Of a stretch of DNA of 64,000 bases, positions 23,703-35,287 are shown in pieces. The stretch is from positions 20,741,501 to 20,805,500 of the forward strand of contig NC_057826.1 in NCBI RefSeq assembly GCF_910594005.1, given 5' to 3'. How positions within the stretch are numbered: position 1 is the first letter of the stretch; each line of letters opens with the position of its first letter. Both the position numbers and the translations under genes were made by a program. The notes under the pieces were generated by a model. The model had not been told where the DNA came from and did not search any database. It saw only the letters and a program-made list of their open reading frames with translations. The DNA is from Cervus elaphus (lineage: Eukaryota; Chordata; Mammalia; Artiodactyla; Cervidae).

Positions 23703-24179
23703 AGTTCAGTTCAGTCGCTCAGTCGTGTCCAACTCTTTGCAACCTGATGGACTGTAGCATGTCAGGCTTCCCTGTCCATCACCAGCTCCTGGAGTTTGCT
23801 CAAATTCACGTCCATTGAGTTGGTGATGCCATCCAACCATCTCATCCTCTGTCATCCCCTTCTTCTGCCTTCAATCTTTCCCAGCATCAGTGTCTTTTCC
23901 AATGAGTCAGTTCTTCACATCAGGTGGCCAAAGTATTGGAGTTCCAGCTTCAGCATCAGTCTTTCCAATGAACATTCAGGACTGATTTCCTTGAGGATTG
24001 ACTGGTTTGATCTCCTTGCAGTCCAAGGGACTCTCAATAGTCTTCTCCAACACCACAGTTCAAGAGCATCAGTTCTTCGGTGCTCAGCTTTCTTTATAGT
24101 TCAACTCTCACACCCATACATGACTCCTGGAAAAACCATAGCTTTGGCTAGATGGACTTTTGTTGGCAAAGTAATCTCT
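23703..24179 (-). mobile_element. BovB LINE 3' end nested in Bov-tA
   Basis: Reverse BovB tail (CAGTTCAGTTCAGTCGCTCA at its 3' end) running to TTGTTGGCAAAGTAA, inserted inside a Bov-tA. TCTCT is present on both sides, a short target duplication. Confidence 0.9.
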
Positions 24180-24330
24180 AGGTCAGGAAGATCCCCTGGA
24201 GAAGGGCATGACAACCCACTTCTGTATTCTCGCCTAGAGAATCCCATGGACAGAGGGGCCTGGTAGGCTACAGTCCATAGGGTTGCACAGTCAGATATGA
24301 CTGAAGTAACTTAGCAAGCAAGCAAGGAAT
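24180..24330 (+). mobile_element. Bov-tA SINE, 3' part, after the nested BovB
   Basis: Continues at GGTCAGGAAGATCCCCTGGA, exactly where the first part (23630-23702) stops in the Bov-tA consensus. Ends in AGCA repeats. Confidence 0.88.
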
Positions 24331-24783
24331 CAAGTCCTGCTCTCATATCACTGACAGAATGACCTTGACTATCTCACCTAAGGTTGTGAAAGTCTTGTAT
24401 TTTTCACTCCATCGTATAGTTAGAATAGTATTATCTAGTCTAGAGTTTGGGAGATTCAACTATACAACTGATGTAATTTATACATTGCACTGCCTAGTAG
24501 ACTTGTCATTTTTTATATTATTATTGATGTTGTCATCTTAGGAGGAAGCATGAGTAGGGAAGACATTGAAAAGCCTGGGGTACAGAGTATTGTAATACTT
24601 ATGATTGAGGAGTGAACTGAATGTGTGAAAGCATCAGGGTTTAATTGGGCATACAGTAGTGTAGAATGCTAACATCACAACAAGATGTGCATAATTTTTA
24701 GGAAAAGTTTGTATGGAAGGAGTGGTTGAAGATCACAACCAGATCAAGAAGTTTAGCTTTGTGGTCTAAACTAAGGCAACTGT

Positions 24784-25001
24784 GGTGGTGCTAAGTCTAT
24801 TTCAGCCATGTCTGACTCTGTGACCCTATGGACTGTAGCCCACCAGACCCCTCAGTCCATGGGGTTCTCCAGACAAGAATACTAGAGTGGGTTGCCATGC
24901 CCTCCTCCAGGGGATCTTCCCAACCCAGGATCAAACCTGTGTCTGTATGTCTCCTGCATTGCAGGCAGATTCTTTACCACCAGTGCCACCTGGGAAGCCC
25001 C
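24784..25001 (-). mobile_element. Bov-tA SINE with 11-bp target duplication
   Basis: Reverse Bov-tA. AAGGCAACTGT is repeated at 24773-24783 and 25002-25012. A short extra stretch near 24938 (TGTCTGTATGTC) departs from the consensus. Confidence 0.95.
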
Positions 25002-25034
25002 AAGGCAACTGTATTTATCTGCAAATCTATTGTG

Positions 25035-25375
25035 GAGCCTGTCATAACAAAATAACACAGACTGGGTGGCTTAAATGACTGAAATTTATTTTTTCGCAGT
25101 TCTGAAAGCCAGAAGTTCATGATCAAGGTGCTGATTGGGTTGGTTTCTGGAGAGGCCTCTCTTCCTGATTTGCAGATGGTCACCTTCTCACTGTGTCATC
25201 AAATGGTCTTTTCTCTGGTATTTCTTCCTCTTCTGATAAGGACACCAGTACTATTGTGTCAGGGCCTCATCTAACCTTGATTATCTCCTTAAAGGGCTCA
25301 TCTCTGAATACAGTTACATTGGAAGTTAAGGCTTCAACATATGAATTTGTGTCCCCTCCACCCCACTGAGGAACT
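25035..25375 (-). mobile_element. MLT1-type (MaLR) solitary LTR
   Basis: CATAACAAAATAACACAGAC, then TGGGTGGCTTAAATGACTG, TGATAAGGACACCAGTACTA and GGCTTCAACATATGAATTTG, is the reverse of an old MaLR LTR. No internal retroviral gene is attached. Confidence 0.75.
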
Positions 25376-25813
25376 TTTAGCAGGAAAGAAGCATAATCTG
25401 ATTTGGCTTTTTGTTAGCTCAGTCTGAGCTGTCTGTGTTGTGAAGGATGGTTGAGTTGGGGAATAGATAGAGGGAAACCAGACACCACTGACAACTATCC
25501 ACCACTGAAGGAAGCAGATGGAATGTGGCAGTGGGGGTGGAGAGGAGGCCCCAGCGGGGGGAGAGAATTAGAGGTAGAAATTCACAAAATACGGTGGCCA
25601 GCTGGATGGACAGCGGGGGAAGGACATTGGAGCAAGGAGAGAAGCAGGGCTGTGGGGTCCCAGGCTTGGGGGAGTGGCTGCTGGTGTGCCTAGCACTGAG
25701 GAGAGGTGGAGGGAGATGGCATGCACAGGTTTAGTTACACTGAGTTTTCTAGACTTGTGGGACACCCAAGTGGAAGTGTCCAGGAGCTTGGGTGCAGCAG
25801 AGACCCGGGCTGG

Positions 25814-26163
25814 GTCTCAGTCAGTTCAGTTCAGTCACTCAGTCGTGTTTGACTCTTTGCAACCCCACGGACTGCAGCATGCCAGTCTTCCCTGCCCATC
25901 ACCAACTCCCCGAGCTTGGTCAAACTCATGTCCTTCGAGTCGGTGATGCCATCCAACCATCTCATCCTCTGTCGTCCCCTTCTCCTCCTGCCTTCAATCT
26001 TTCCCAGCATCAGGGTCTTCCAGTGAGTCAGTTTTTCACATCAGGTGGCCAAAGGAGTTTCAGCATCAGTCCTTCCAATGAACATTCAGGACTGATTTCC
26101 TTGAGGATGGACTAGTTGGATCTCCTTGCAGTCCAAGGGACTCTCAAGAGTCTTCTCCAACAC
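25814..26163 (-). mobile_element. BovB LINE 3' end
   Basis: Reverse BovB tail starting CAGTCAGTTCAGTTCAGTCA and running through the CCATCCAACCATCTCATCCT block to TCTTCTCCAACACC. About 350 bp, 5'-truncated. A small internal deletion is seen near 26053, in the GGCCAAAGGAGTTTCAGC stretch. Confidence 0.93.
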
Positions 26164-27233
26164 CTGAGAAGGGCTGAGTCTGGGACCGGAATAATCTCCC
26201 TAGCAGAGTTCCAGACCAGTTTGCCACTCTCCTGAGAGTCTATTCTGAACTTGCTTAAAATAGCCCACACGCTGCCCTGCAGCCCTCAGTCACCAGTGTG
26301 AAAACCTCAAACTCCAGCAGTCCAGCAGAGACACCTCAGCCTATTTCTAGTTTGTTTTTCCAGTTTGAAACGTCTCATTCCTCCCAATCCCTCTTCCTCC
26401 ACCCTTGCCCCAGGCCTGTTAGTCCTCTCCCTCCCTCCCTCCCTCCTCCCACAGTAATTTTTTCCTCTTGAACTCAGCCTATCACAACTCTTCATCAGCT
26501 GTGACCCTCTCTCAGGGCTCTCTCAGCCACTCCCAGTTTCCTTCTTGTCTCTCTTCTCCCTCTCCCTGCCCCTGGCTTCACCTCTTGCTCTGCCTGCACC
26601 TTATTTCCTCTCTAAACATCTCCGCATTTTTTTGTCCTTCCTTTCCTGACAATCACAGGCCCATACTGCGGATTCCCTCCAAGGATGCTTTCTCACTCCC
26701 GTCCCACTTCCTAAAGATGCGTTTGTTGCATCTCCCCATCCTGTATCTGTCTGCTTTCCCCTGAGGATGCTCAGCACATCTTCCCTCTCTGTGTGACTCT
26801 TGTCCCCTGAAAGACACAAACCTCCTGCAGTGTAAGACCTGCTGCCGTGTGCAGTAGAGCAAAGAGCCCAGGCACAAAGAATCAGTGTTTGAAAGGTGAA
26901 GGCACTTACCTGAAACCTACTGGGACTCTGGGAAATGAACAGCACCAATTGTGCCAGGTCTTCATAGACTCTGACTTCTCACCTGAGCTGGGCTCCTGCT
27001 GCTGCACAGGGGTCCTCCCCACCATCTCCTGCTGACTCCCCACCACCTTCCTCAAGGAAAAAGCTGCCTTCCCAACCCTCTTGCCTCAAGCACGTAGACT
27101 TCTCTGGTCTTGGGATCTCCAGGCCAAGGCTTTTAAAGGCACCTATGGGCAAGGGAGTAAATTAAACACTCTGGAGTCATCTCTGCCCAGTATGGCTCTG
27201 TTGGGTCTCAAGGGTGATCCCTCAGAAAGCAGT

Positions 27234-27457
27234 GGGTGTGCGTGCTCAGTCACTTCAGTTGTGTCTGACTCTTTGCGACCCCATGGACTGTAGCCCGCCA
27301 GGCTCCTTTGTCCGTGCAATTTTTCAGGCAAGAATTCTGAAGTGGGTGGCCATTTCCTTCTTCGGGGGATCTTCCCAATGCAGGGATCAAACCCACGTCT
27401 CTTAAGTCTTCTGGATTGAGAGGTAGATTCTTTACCACTAGTGCCAGCTGGGAAGCC
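27234..27457 (-). mobile_element. Bov-tA SINE with imperfect 13-bp target duplication
   Basis: Reverse Bov-tA. CCTCAGAAAGCAG (27221-27233) and CCTCAGAAGGCAG (27458-27470) differ by one base. Confidence 0.93.
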
Positions 27458-28710
27458 CCTCAGAAGGCAGAGTTCATGTCTTTAATAGGAAGGAGAGATG
27501 TCTATAGAAGAGAGTTGCTAAACACGGGAGAGTGGGGGAGGATAGGGGACTGAAAAACCTCAGGTTTCCGTTTACAGCACATAACACATCTCTGAAAGTA
27601 CTCCCCTTAGAAGGCTCCAATTCTTTCCCCTGGGCCAGCATCGCAGGGGGGTTAAAGAAATGGGTCACTCATGGGAATTTACAAGATGTATTCCTACAGC
27701 ACAGGAGCCCATTGGAGGAGTGGAGATGAATTGGTCCCCTGGCTCTTGGGGTCAACACCCTGAGGGTGGAGATGTCAAGAGCAGCAGGCCTATTAAGGCT
27801 CTGAGATGGTGGGAGGCTGGAGGTCCCTGGGACTGGAGATGGAACTACCAGAGATTCTCTCTGGGCTCCTTTTCCCTTGTATCCATCACTAAACCCACCG
27901 TCATAGGACTGTGATGGGGCAAACATTTTCTACCTCCTCAGAATTAGTGATTAGGGCCCAAGATGAAGAAAACAGAGATGCTAGGTATCTCATATTATAA
28001 AGAACAACAGTTAGGGCCTTGATACCCTCTGCTAAGAGAGCATGACACTTGAAATAGCTCTGGAACTAACCACCCTTCCCCAGCCTAATCTATAAAAGGA
28101 GGATGGGGGAGAGAGTGGAAAGAGATAGATAAGAAATCCTGGGTTGCCTCCTCTCCTCCTTGAAGGTGAAAAAGCAAGGAGGCTCTGAGAGAACAGTTTG
28201 TGCGGGTGTAAGCTGGCTGTTGATCTGACATCTCTTTTCCCGATTAGACATCTGTGATGCAGGCAACTTGCTGATCAGGCTCCAGACTCTACCTAGTGAA
28301 GCAGGGAGGTGAGAGGTGAGAGAGATATAGAGAGGAGGCGATGAGGATCAACCTGCACTCCCACCAACTGCTACGGCAAGGCTGTGTGAGTTTCCCACGG
28401 GTGAAGGGGCTCCCCAGAAGGGAGCCAGGTGTGAGCTATAACTCAGGTCTGAAACCCAAGGCAAGGTCCTCGGAGCAAAGTGGACATGGCATCGTGCATT
28501 GGTGTGTGGAAGTGTGGAAAAGGTCAAGCCAGAACTGGACTTCCCACACACAGGCCCTGTGTATGGGGTTGCAGGGGGCGGGGTTGCCCACCCAGACCCG
28601 GCATGGGCCCCACAATATCCCATATGGTATTTGAGCATCTGCCACCCAGAGGGCAAGCAGCGCCAACCCGAGAAGCTGCCACAGTGAGCAGAAAGGGGAA
28701 CAACTCTTGT

Positions 28711-28930
28711 CTGTTAACAGACCCCCCTGGACTCCCCGGCAGTCCAGTGGTTAGCATTTCATCTTCCAATGCAGGGGGTGCGGGTTGGACCCCTGGATGG
28801 GGAACTCAGATCCCACATGCCTCAGGGCCAAAAAGCCACCAAAACATAAAACAGAAGAAATATTGTAACAAATTCAATCAAGTCTTTTAAAAAATGGTCC
28901 ACATCAAAAATACCTTAAAAAAACAAAACA
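28711..28930 (+). mobile_element. CHR / SINE2-1-type tRNA-Glu SINE with extra 5' leader
   Basis: A ruminant/cetartiodactyl tRNA-Glu SINE. Its head is GGACTCCCCGGCAGTCCAGT and it has the TTGTAACAAATTCAATCAAG and AAAATGGTCCACATC tail blocks, ending A-rich. The head is preceded by CTGTTAACAGACCCCC, which is also found before the second copy at 30804. Confidence 0.85.
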
Positions 28931-29101
28931 AAACAGAGACCCTCATGGCTTTCCTTTCCTTCCTTCCTTTCCCATCATCTTGGGAGAGCTGCTTCAGGAT
29001 AAAGTAGAGGAAGAAATGTCTCAGGGACTGACTGAAGCCCCACTGCTCTTCTCCTCCAAGCTGCTGGGCTGCCAGTTCACCATTGGGCACCCCAGTATTC
29101 T

Positions 29102-29292
29102 TGGGCTTCCCTTGGGGCTTGGTTGGAAAAGAACCCGCCTACAATGCAGGAGACCTGTGTTCGATCCCTGGGTTGGGAAGATCTCCTAGAGAAGGGAAAG
29201 GCTCCCCACTCCAGTATTCTGGCCTGGAGAAGTCCATGGACTACAGTCCATGGGGTCAAAAAGAGTCAGACATGACTGAGCAACTTTCATAG
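29102..29292 (+). mobile_element. Bov-tA SINE
   Basis: Forward copy with a degraded head (TGGGCTTCCCTTGGGGCTTG). The later part is typical (GATCCCTGGGTTGGGAAGAT and CATGACTGAGCAACTTTCAT). Confidence 0.92.
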
Positions 29293-29417
29293 ACAGACAG
29301 ACAGGGGAGGAGGAGCTAAACCAAGCTGGAGACTGAACCTTTGTCATTGGACAGAACTGCGCTGGTAAATAACTGAAGTAATCAAGAAGGCATGGGAACA
29401 GCCTGAGCTGACACAAG

Positions 29418-30347
29418 GAAAAGGAGTACGTCAAGGCTGTATATTGTCACCCTGCTTATTTAACTTATATGCAGAGTACATCATTAGAAATGCTGGGCTG
29501 GAGGCAGCACAAGCTGGAATCAAGATTGCTGGGAGAAATATCAATAACCTCAGATATGCAGATGATACCACCCTTATGGCAGAAAGTGAAGAAGAACTAA
29601 AGAGCCTCTTGATGAAAGTGAAAGAGGAGAGTGAAAAAGTCGGCTTAAAGCTCAACATTCAGAAAACTAAGATCATGGCATCTGGTCCCATCACTTCATG
29701 GCAAATAGATGGGGAAACAGTGGAAACAGTGGCAGACTTTATTTTTTGGGGCTCCAAAATCACTGCGGATGGTGATGTCAGCCATGAAATTAAAAGATGC
29801 TTACTGCCTGGAAGGAAAGCTATGACCAACCTAGACAGCATACTAAAAAGCAGACTTTGTCAACTTTTGTTGACTTTGTCAACAAAGGTCCGTCTAGTCA
29901 AGGCTATGGTTTTTCCAGTAGTCATGTATGGATGTGAGAGTTGGACTATAAAGAAAGCTGAGCACGAAAGAACTGATGCTTTTAAACTGTGGTGTTGGAG
30001 CAGACTCTTTAGAGTCCCTTGGACTGCGAGGAGATCCAACCAGTCCATCCTAAAGGAGATCAGTCCTGGGTGTTCATTGGAAGGACCGATGTTGAAGCTG
30101 AAACTCCAATTCTTCAGCCACCTGATGTGAAGAGCTGACTCATTTGACAAGACCCTGATGCTGGGAAAGATTGAGGGCAGGAGGAGAAGGGGACGACAGA
30201 GGATGAGATGGTTGGATGGCATCACCGACTCGAAGGACATGAGTTTGGGTAAACTCCGGGAGTTGGTGATGGACAGGGAGGCCTGGCGTGCTACGGTCCA
30301 TGGGGTCGCAAAGAGTTGGACACGACTGAGTAACTGAACTGAACTGA
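29418..30347 (+). mobile_element. BovB LINE with 228-codon uninterrupted RT fragment
   Basis: A forward BovB of about 930 bp, 5'-truncated. The frame at 29444-30130 is open for 228 codons and contains the reverse transcriptase catalytic YADD motif (about residue 43), then TTLMAESEEELKSLL and LNIQKTKIMASGPITSW, which match the C-terminal half of the RTE reverse transcriptase. The endonuclease and the N-terminal part of the RT are missing, so it cannot be autonomous. The tail ends with GAACTGAACTGAAC repeats. Confidence 0.95.
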
Positions 30348-30803
30348 ACCCTGAGGAAAGAAGATGCAGTGGAGCACAGCTGAGAGCCAGGATGGCAGAG
30401 GGAAAATGTCATATTTGTACCCCCAGGGTGCTGCAATTACTCTGCTGCTTTCACACAGAGTTACTTGCTGCCTCTCCAAGTTTTCCAGCACTGGGGCATG
30501 GCTAGTTACCTGAGACCTAGCCCACCCCCACCCCGCCCCTCCCCAGGGTGGGGCATGGTAGCTCACGGGAGAGAAGGTGCATTTATCCTCTGTTTACCCA
30601 CAATGGAGAGAATGATCATTTCCCTAATGATCATTCCCTTTATGTCAGAAGTCATTGACATAAAATGCGCTGTGGAAACTGTGAAAAGCAAGTCTTTTTA
30701 TTCTTGGACAATGTAAATATGGAAAATCAATATGGAAAATACAAAGATAATCTATGTTGCGACAGTCAGCAGAGTTGTCCACCAAATACTAATTCTACTT
30801 CTG

Positions 30804-30899
30804 TTAACAGATCCCCTTGGACTCCCTAGCGGTCCAGTGGTTAGGGCTTCACCTTCCAATGCTGGGATACTAGGTGGACCCCTGGTTGGGGACCTAAGG
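30804..30899 (+). mobile_element. CHR-type tRNA SINE, 3'-truncated, 17-bp target duplication
   Basis: An insertion starting TTAACAGATCCCCTTGG and then the SINE head ACTCCCTAGCGGTCCAGTGG, ending at GGGGACCTAAGG. The direct repeat TACTAATTCTACTTCTG at 30787-30803 and 30900-30916 fixes both ends exactly. The copy stops before the usual 3' tail. Confidence 0.92.
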
Positions 30900-31847
30900 T
30901 ACTAATTCTACTTCTGGGCATTTGCCAGCTGCCCTTGAGCTAGATGGGACGATGACATTTGTTGTAGTCATTGAGATGAGAACAAAGTGACATGGCACTT
31001 CCAGATGGAAGCTTTAAGAACCAGGGTACAATGTAGCATGTTCTTTTTTTTTGCCTTCACAATCAAGGAGAGTGGAGCCTCCCTCAACTTGGGGCCCTGA
31101 TGACAAGAAGCACCCCTTGCTGACGAGTGATGGATATGTTCCAGGAGGGAGACAAATACCTTTGTGACTTAAGTGCGTAGGGTGCAGGATGTGTGTTACT
31201 GCATCTTATCCCAGTCTCTCCTGATTCTTGTGAGTAATTCACCAACATGCCCATCATACAGTGAAGACACCACATCCAAGCAGTCAATGGCCCTCCACCA
31301 CCAAGTGTGTGGATGACCAGGGTTAGTGTATGTGTCACATACAGGATGGCAGACCATTAGCTACTATCAAAACTTTGGTCAGGAAGACCCCAGGCAACAG
31401 GACCTTCACAGAGCAGCTACGGGAAGAAGGGGAGCAGTGCACACAGTGGGAAGGATGAGGTTATCCCGATAAGGTGTTGGCACAGAAGAGTATAAGGAAT
31501 GGGTCAGATTTGACAAGAAATGACAAGAGATACCTGTGTCACACACCTGACAGGCATATAATCAAGGTCATGTCCCTTCCTTGTTTAATTCATGAAAGTC
31601 ACACAAAGGGGCATAGTGATCCAGGCCACAAGAATGAGGGCTTGGTTTGGTATCACTGCGTGAAAAAGGTCAAGTTTTGCCTGTCACCCCTGTAAAACTG
31701 GGGCGGCGGGGGGAGTCAAATGCCACAGACCAGAAGATCAGATTTCCAAGAAGCTCTTCAATGTCCTTGATGGGCACACCTAATGGACTTGTGGGTCATT
31801 CAGGAACCTGGGAATAAATGGTCAGATGAGCAGACTGGCTCTTTCTG

Positions 31848-31870
31848 GGTTTTTTTTTTTTTTTTTTTTC
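31848..31870. repeat. Poly-T run
   Basis: Homopolymer T of about 20 bases. No recognisable SINE is attached. Confidence 0.9.
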
Positions 31871-33380
31871 CTACCAGGAGTCTGGAACTGCCAGATTCCC
31901 AGACTCCTGGGGAAACCAGGGATGAGTACCAGCCTGGAGACCCCTCTTAGAGTATCTGAGCAGCCATCTCTTGACATCCAACTGACCATGTCCCCGGTCT
32001 TCCCCTCCCCACACGGGCTAAGCATGACTCAGGAGCCTTTGGGTGAAGGAATTAACAGGATGGGTCTACGGTTCCCTTTTCCTTGACTGCCATTAGGAAT
32101 GGCCCACTCATCTTTGGAGAAAGCAGAGGAAGGCTAAACAGGGCTGCAGAGTCAACCCCAAGTCTCCCAGTGAGGTCTTGCATGGGCAAACACCTACCTT
32201 ATTTCTCTTCCCCAATCCCTAAAGCCCATAATAGGCATCTTCAAATTAGTGGTTTTTTAATAAGACTCTAAACTGTGCAGAGAAAAAATAATATGCACTC
32301 ACAGCTGAATACAACCACACAGAGTGAAGGAAGGAGAAGGCTGCTATTCTAGTGCCTGAAGGAAGGCAGCCCTCAGTGGGCAGAGCTCCGGGCCTGGAGG
32401 GGAAGACCTGAAGGTGATGCCTGGCTCTGCCTTTCCCAGCCTGGTGCAACCCAACAAGTCACTGAGCTTCAGAGCCTGTGACCACACCTGTGAGATGCGG
32501 ATAATGACGCCCGGGGCGCTGGGCTGGAGTATTAGTTCAGGGCCTGTGGACACAGCGGCTCACTGTCAGCACTGGAGGAGGGGAACCTGCCGGACCCCAT
32601 CTGAAGGCTGAGAGCCTTTCCCAGGAACACTTAGCTAAAGAAAGGGCTGGGGGCAGAGTCACTTTCAAGGGCACTGTATTCTGTTTACCTGCAAAGGGTA
32701 AGGGGCCAGAGGTGGCAGAAGGAAGTTCTCAGAGGCGGGAGAGGAAGCCACTTCTGGACACAGCTGCTTGTGCAGAGAGGGAGGCAAAGGGGAAAGACAT
32801 CTGTAGCATCAGAAACAATCTGGAGCCTCATCTCTGCCGCAGCATCCACGCTGAAGGCCTCCAGCAACGTGAGCTAAGCCAGCAGCCTTGACCTGAACAC
32901 GTGCCCCAGAAAACTGGGGCACAGACGGCGTGAGCCCCACTGGGGCCTGCTCCCTGTTTACCGTTGCTTCCCAGCCTGGGGTCTTGTGCTCAGGATCACG
33001 GCCAACATGCCCACTCCCATCAGCCTGAGCCACAGAACGGGCTCCCCCAGCCCTGCCCACAAAGCACCGCCAACAACATCCCCTACCTTCCAGTGATGGC
33101 TTGTGGGGCTAGCTGCATAGGTGCAGGTCAGAAGAAGTGTTACAAACAGGGTCCCAGCACTGTAGGCAAGGGCCAGGGTATCACGGTCTTCACCGCAAGC
33201 GTGGCACCACCCATGGCCACTTCTGGCTCCCTTTTTGATCTAGCACCTCAGACTTCCTAAGACCAGAGTGGAGGGCACCCCGGGCCACAGTAAACAACTA
33301 AACTGTTAAGGAAATGAACACTTTCCATCAAAGGAAGCCACCCAAAGAAAGAGGCAACCGCCACCAAGGTTTATGCATTT

Positions 33381-33386
33381 TTTATT
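33381..33386 (-). terminator. SMOC1: SMOC1 polyadenylation signal AATAAA
   Basis: AATAAA on the minus strand (TTTATT on the plus), followed 15-30 bases later by a GT-rich stretch. Confidence 0.7.
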
Positions 33387-34932
33387 TTTTATAAAACAAG
33401 CTACAAATGGTCTCCCTCCCTCCTCACAAAGGAAAACCACACAACTCTGCCTCTACATGTGTGTGAGAGAGAAGATGTCCTGGGGAGATTCCAACTTTCT
33501 TCACGGAGGCGCTTCCTTCAGGGCAGGGAAGGAGGCTGAGGTCTCCCGGAAAGTCCACCCAGCCAGCACACCGGGCTTTCTGGTCTAGACTGACGGGCCA
33601 GGGCTCTTGTTCCATCCTACCATGTTGGGATGGGGTCTCCAGTCACCCTGACACAACCTCTGGGACTTTTCGCCAGGACAGCAAGAACCTTCTTCAGTCA
33701 GAGGATGGGATACTGGGATGGGATAGGAGATGCACAGAGATGCGGCCAGATTTCCAAAAATAATCCACAAAGGCGCCGGCCCTGGAAAACTGCCCACCCT
33801 CCCTCCCTCCCTGCTGCTCTGGCTGCTCACGGGAAGGAGGGCTCAGAGTCACCTGTCACCCTTTGTCGGATGACTGTCGGACGGGCATGCCCCCCGCCCC
33901 CCGGGGCAAGAGGAAGCTGGGGTATGACTCGAAGGCTGGGCAGTCCACGTTGGAGTCACAGTAAAACGCCTGTGGGAAGCTAGGCCTGGATTTCCCCATG
34001 GCTGGGCCATTCCATCTCACTTCCAAGGGAGGCAGAAGTAACAGGCCCAAGATGAATTTGGTCCTGGAACTGGCCTCAAGCCTGGAAGCCCATAAGAGCA
34101 TTTAGGAAAACAGGAAGAACCTCAGTACTGAGTTTAAAAAAAAATAGAAAAGGTTGAGTGACCAACAAGGTGATGGACACAACTCTTCCCTCAGGCTTAC
34201 GCTGACCAGAGGACAGGAGGGGAGAAAGAGGACTGCAGAAGTAGCTGCCTAGTCTGACCTCGGCATTGGGCGCTGTCTCAGGAAGCCTCTTTCATGGGTG
34301 GGCGAGAGGTGAGAAGCCTTGGGGTGAGAAGCGAGAGGATGGTGGGCACCATCCTCACCAGAACAGGCCTTCTGTCTTTCTCCCTCCACTGCTCAGATAT
34401 TAAATTTAACTACTAAATAAAAGGGCCCGCGGGGTGTCTTTTTCTTCTCTGCCTCTCCTCTCCTGCTTTACATGGAGTAGATGCTAAATGTGACTGGAAA
34501 TGTTTCAACACGACCCTAATGCACATCCTTTGAGGGCTGTTTGTTCACCAGGCGCCAAAGACACTGTGCACCTGGGGGTCTGGATGGCCTGACCACATGG
34601 GCGCTGGAGGATGGGGACTCCTGAGGGCTACAGGCCTCCCTCCAGGGGCCACTCCCATTGACCTGCAATGTCCACTCCCTCCCTTGAGAAGGTCAACCGC
34701 CAAGTGACTTGCCGCTCTGACAGCCACGGCAGAAGGTGGCCCCAAAGATACCCACGGAGTCTGCACTGTGATCACAATGGAATCCAGGCTGGCCAGGGAT
34801 GGAGTCCTGGGTTCTAGAGAGTGGGGCTGTGTGTCCGGAACCCTCACAGCTCAGAGCGGGGAGAAGGAGGGGAATAAACAGACAGCAATGCCAACACCTG
34901 TACAAAAGAACTATACAATTTACATATATATT

Positions 34933-34940
34933 TATATACA
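34933..34940 (-). promoter_or_regulatory. SMOC1: Pumilio-type element in SMOC1 3' UTR
   Basis: Minus strand TGTATATA matches the UGUANAUA consensus bound by PUM1/PUM2. It lies about 330 bases after the stop codon in an AU-rich patch. Confidence 0.45.
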
Positions 34941-35270
34941 GTATATAAATCTCTTTCTTCTCAGTCCCAGCAAGCCCCCCGCCCTCCAAACCCTAAAAGT
35001 TGTCAGTAGCAGATCCAAAAACTTAACAATAAAAGAGAATAAACAGTCTCTCTTCCCTTTCCTTTTCCCACTGCGGTATTAGATACTGGTGTTTAAAAAT
35101 GAAACCGAAAAAGAAAACACACAAATAAGAGTTATTAAAAGTGCAAACACGATGGGCACCACTTATGTTACATGGGATGTGGCTGGGCCGTGGGCAACGT
35201 CGAAGGTTAGCTGTCTGATGATCCATCCTGCCTCCCTGGTCTCTCCACCTGCCCTTTGGTTTTCCGCTCC

Positions 35271-35287
35271 TTAGACGAGGCGTCCTA
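35271..35287 (-). CDS. SMOC1: SMOC1 terminal coding segment and stop
   Basis: The last exon contributes only the end of the protein. After acceptor CTTCTCAG it reads TAGGACGCCTCGTCTAA. With the final G of the previous exon this gives Val-Gly-Arg-Leu-Val-stop, the SMOC1 C-terminus. The acceptor is a tandem one (CAGTAG): the second AG gives Gly-Arg-Leu-Val-stop, one residue shorter. These correspond to the two SMOC1 isoforms (435 and 434 residues in human). The stop TAA is at 35273-35271. Confidence 0.93.

Larger units (their letters stand above)
10571..33364. other. Intergenic interval between convergent SLC8A3 and SMOC1
   Basis: About 22.8 kb between the two inferred 3' ends. It holds many ruminant retroposons (listed separately), older repeats, microsatellites and unique sequence. 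I recognise no exon, tRNA, snRNA or other gene. Stretches such as 13400-14300, 14400-15300, 15420-16200, 16460-17180, 18240-18830, 26170-27220, 27480-28700 and 30920-33360 show no feature that I can support. The open frames in them lack similarity to anything I recognise. Confidence 0.75.
33365..35270 (-). other. SMOC1: SMOC1 3' UTR (inferred)
   Basis: Reading on the minus strand from the stop codon at 35273-35271, about 1.9 kb of sequence without transposons leads to AATAAA at 33386-33381. A GT-rich element (TTGGTGGCGGTTGCC) follows downstream, a standard cleavage-site arrangement. The UTR contains an AU-rich patch around 34905-34960 with one Pumilio-type TGTATATA site. The length agrees with the roughly 2-kb UTR I recall for mammalian SMOC1. 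The upstream end is certain; the cleavage point is inferred. Confidence 0.75.
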
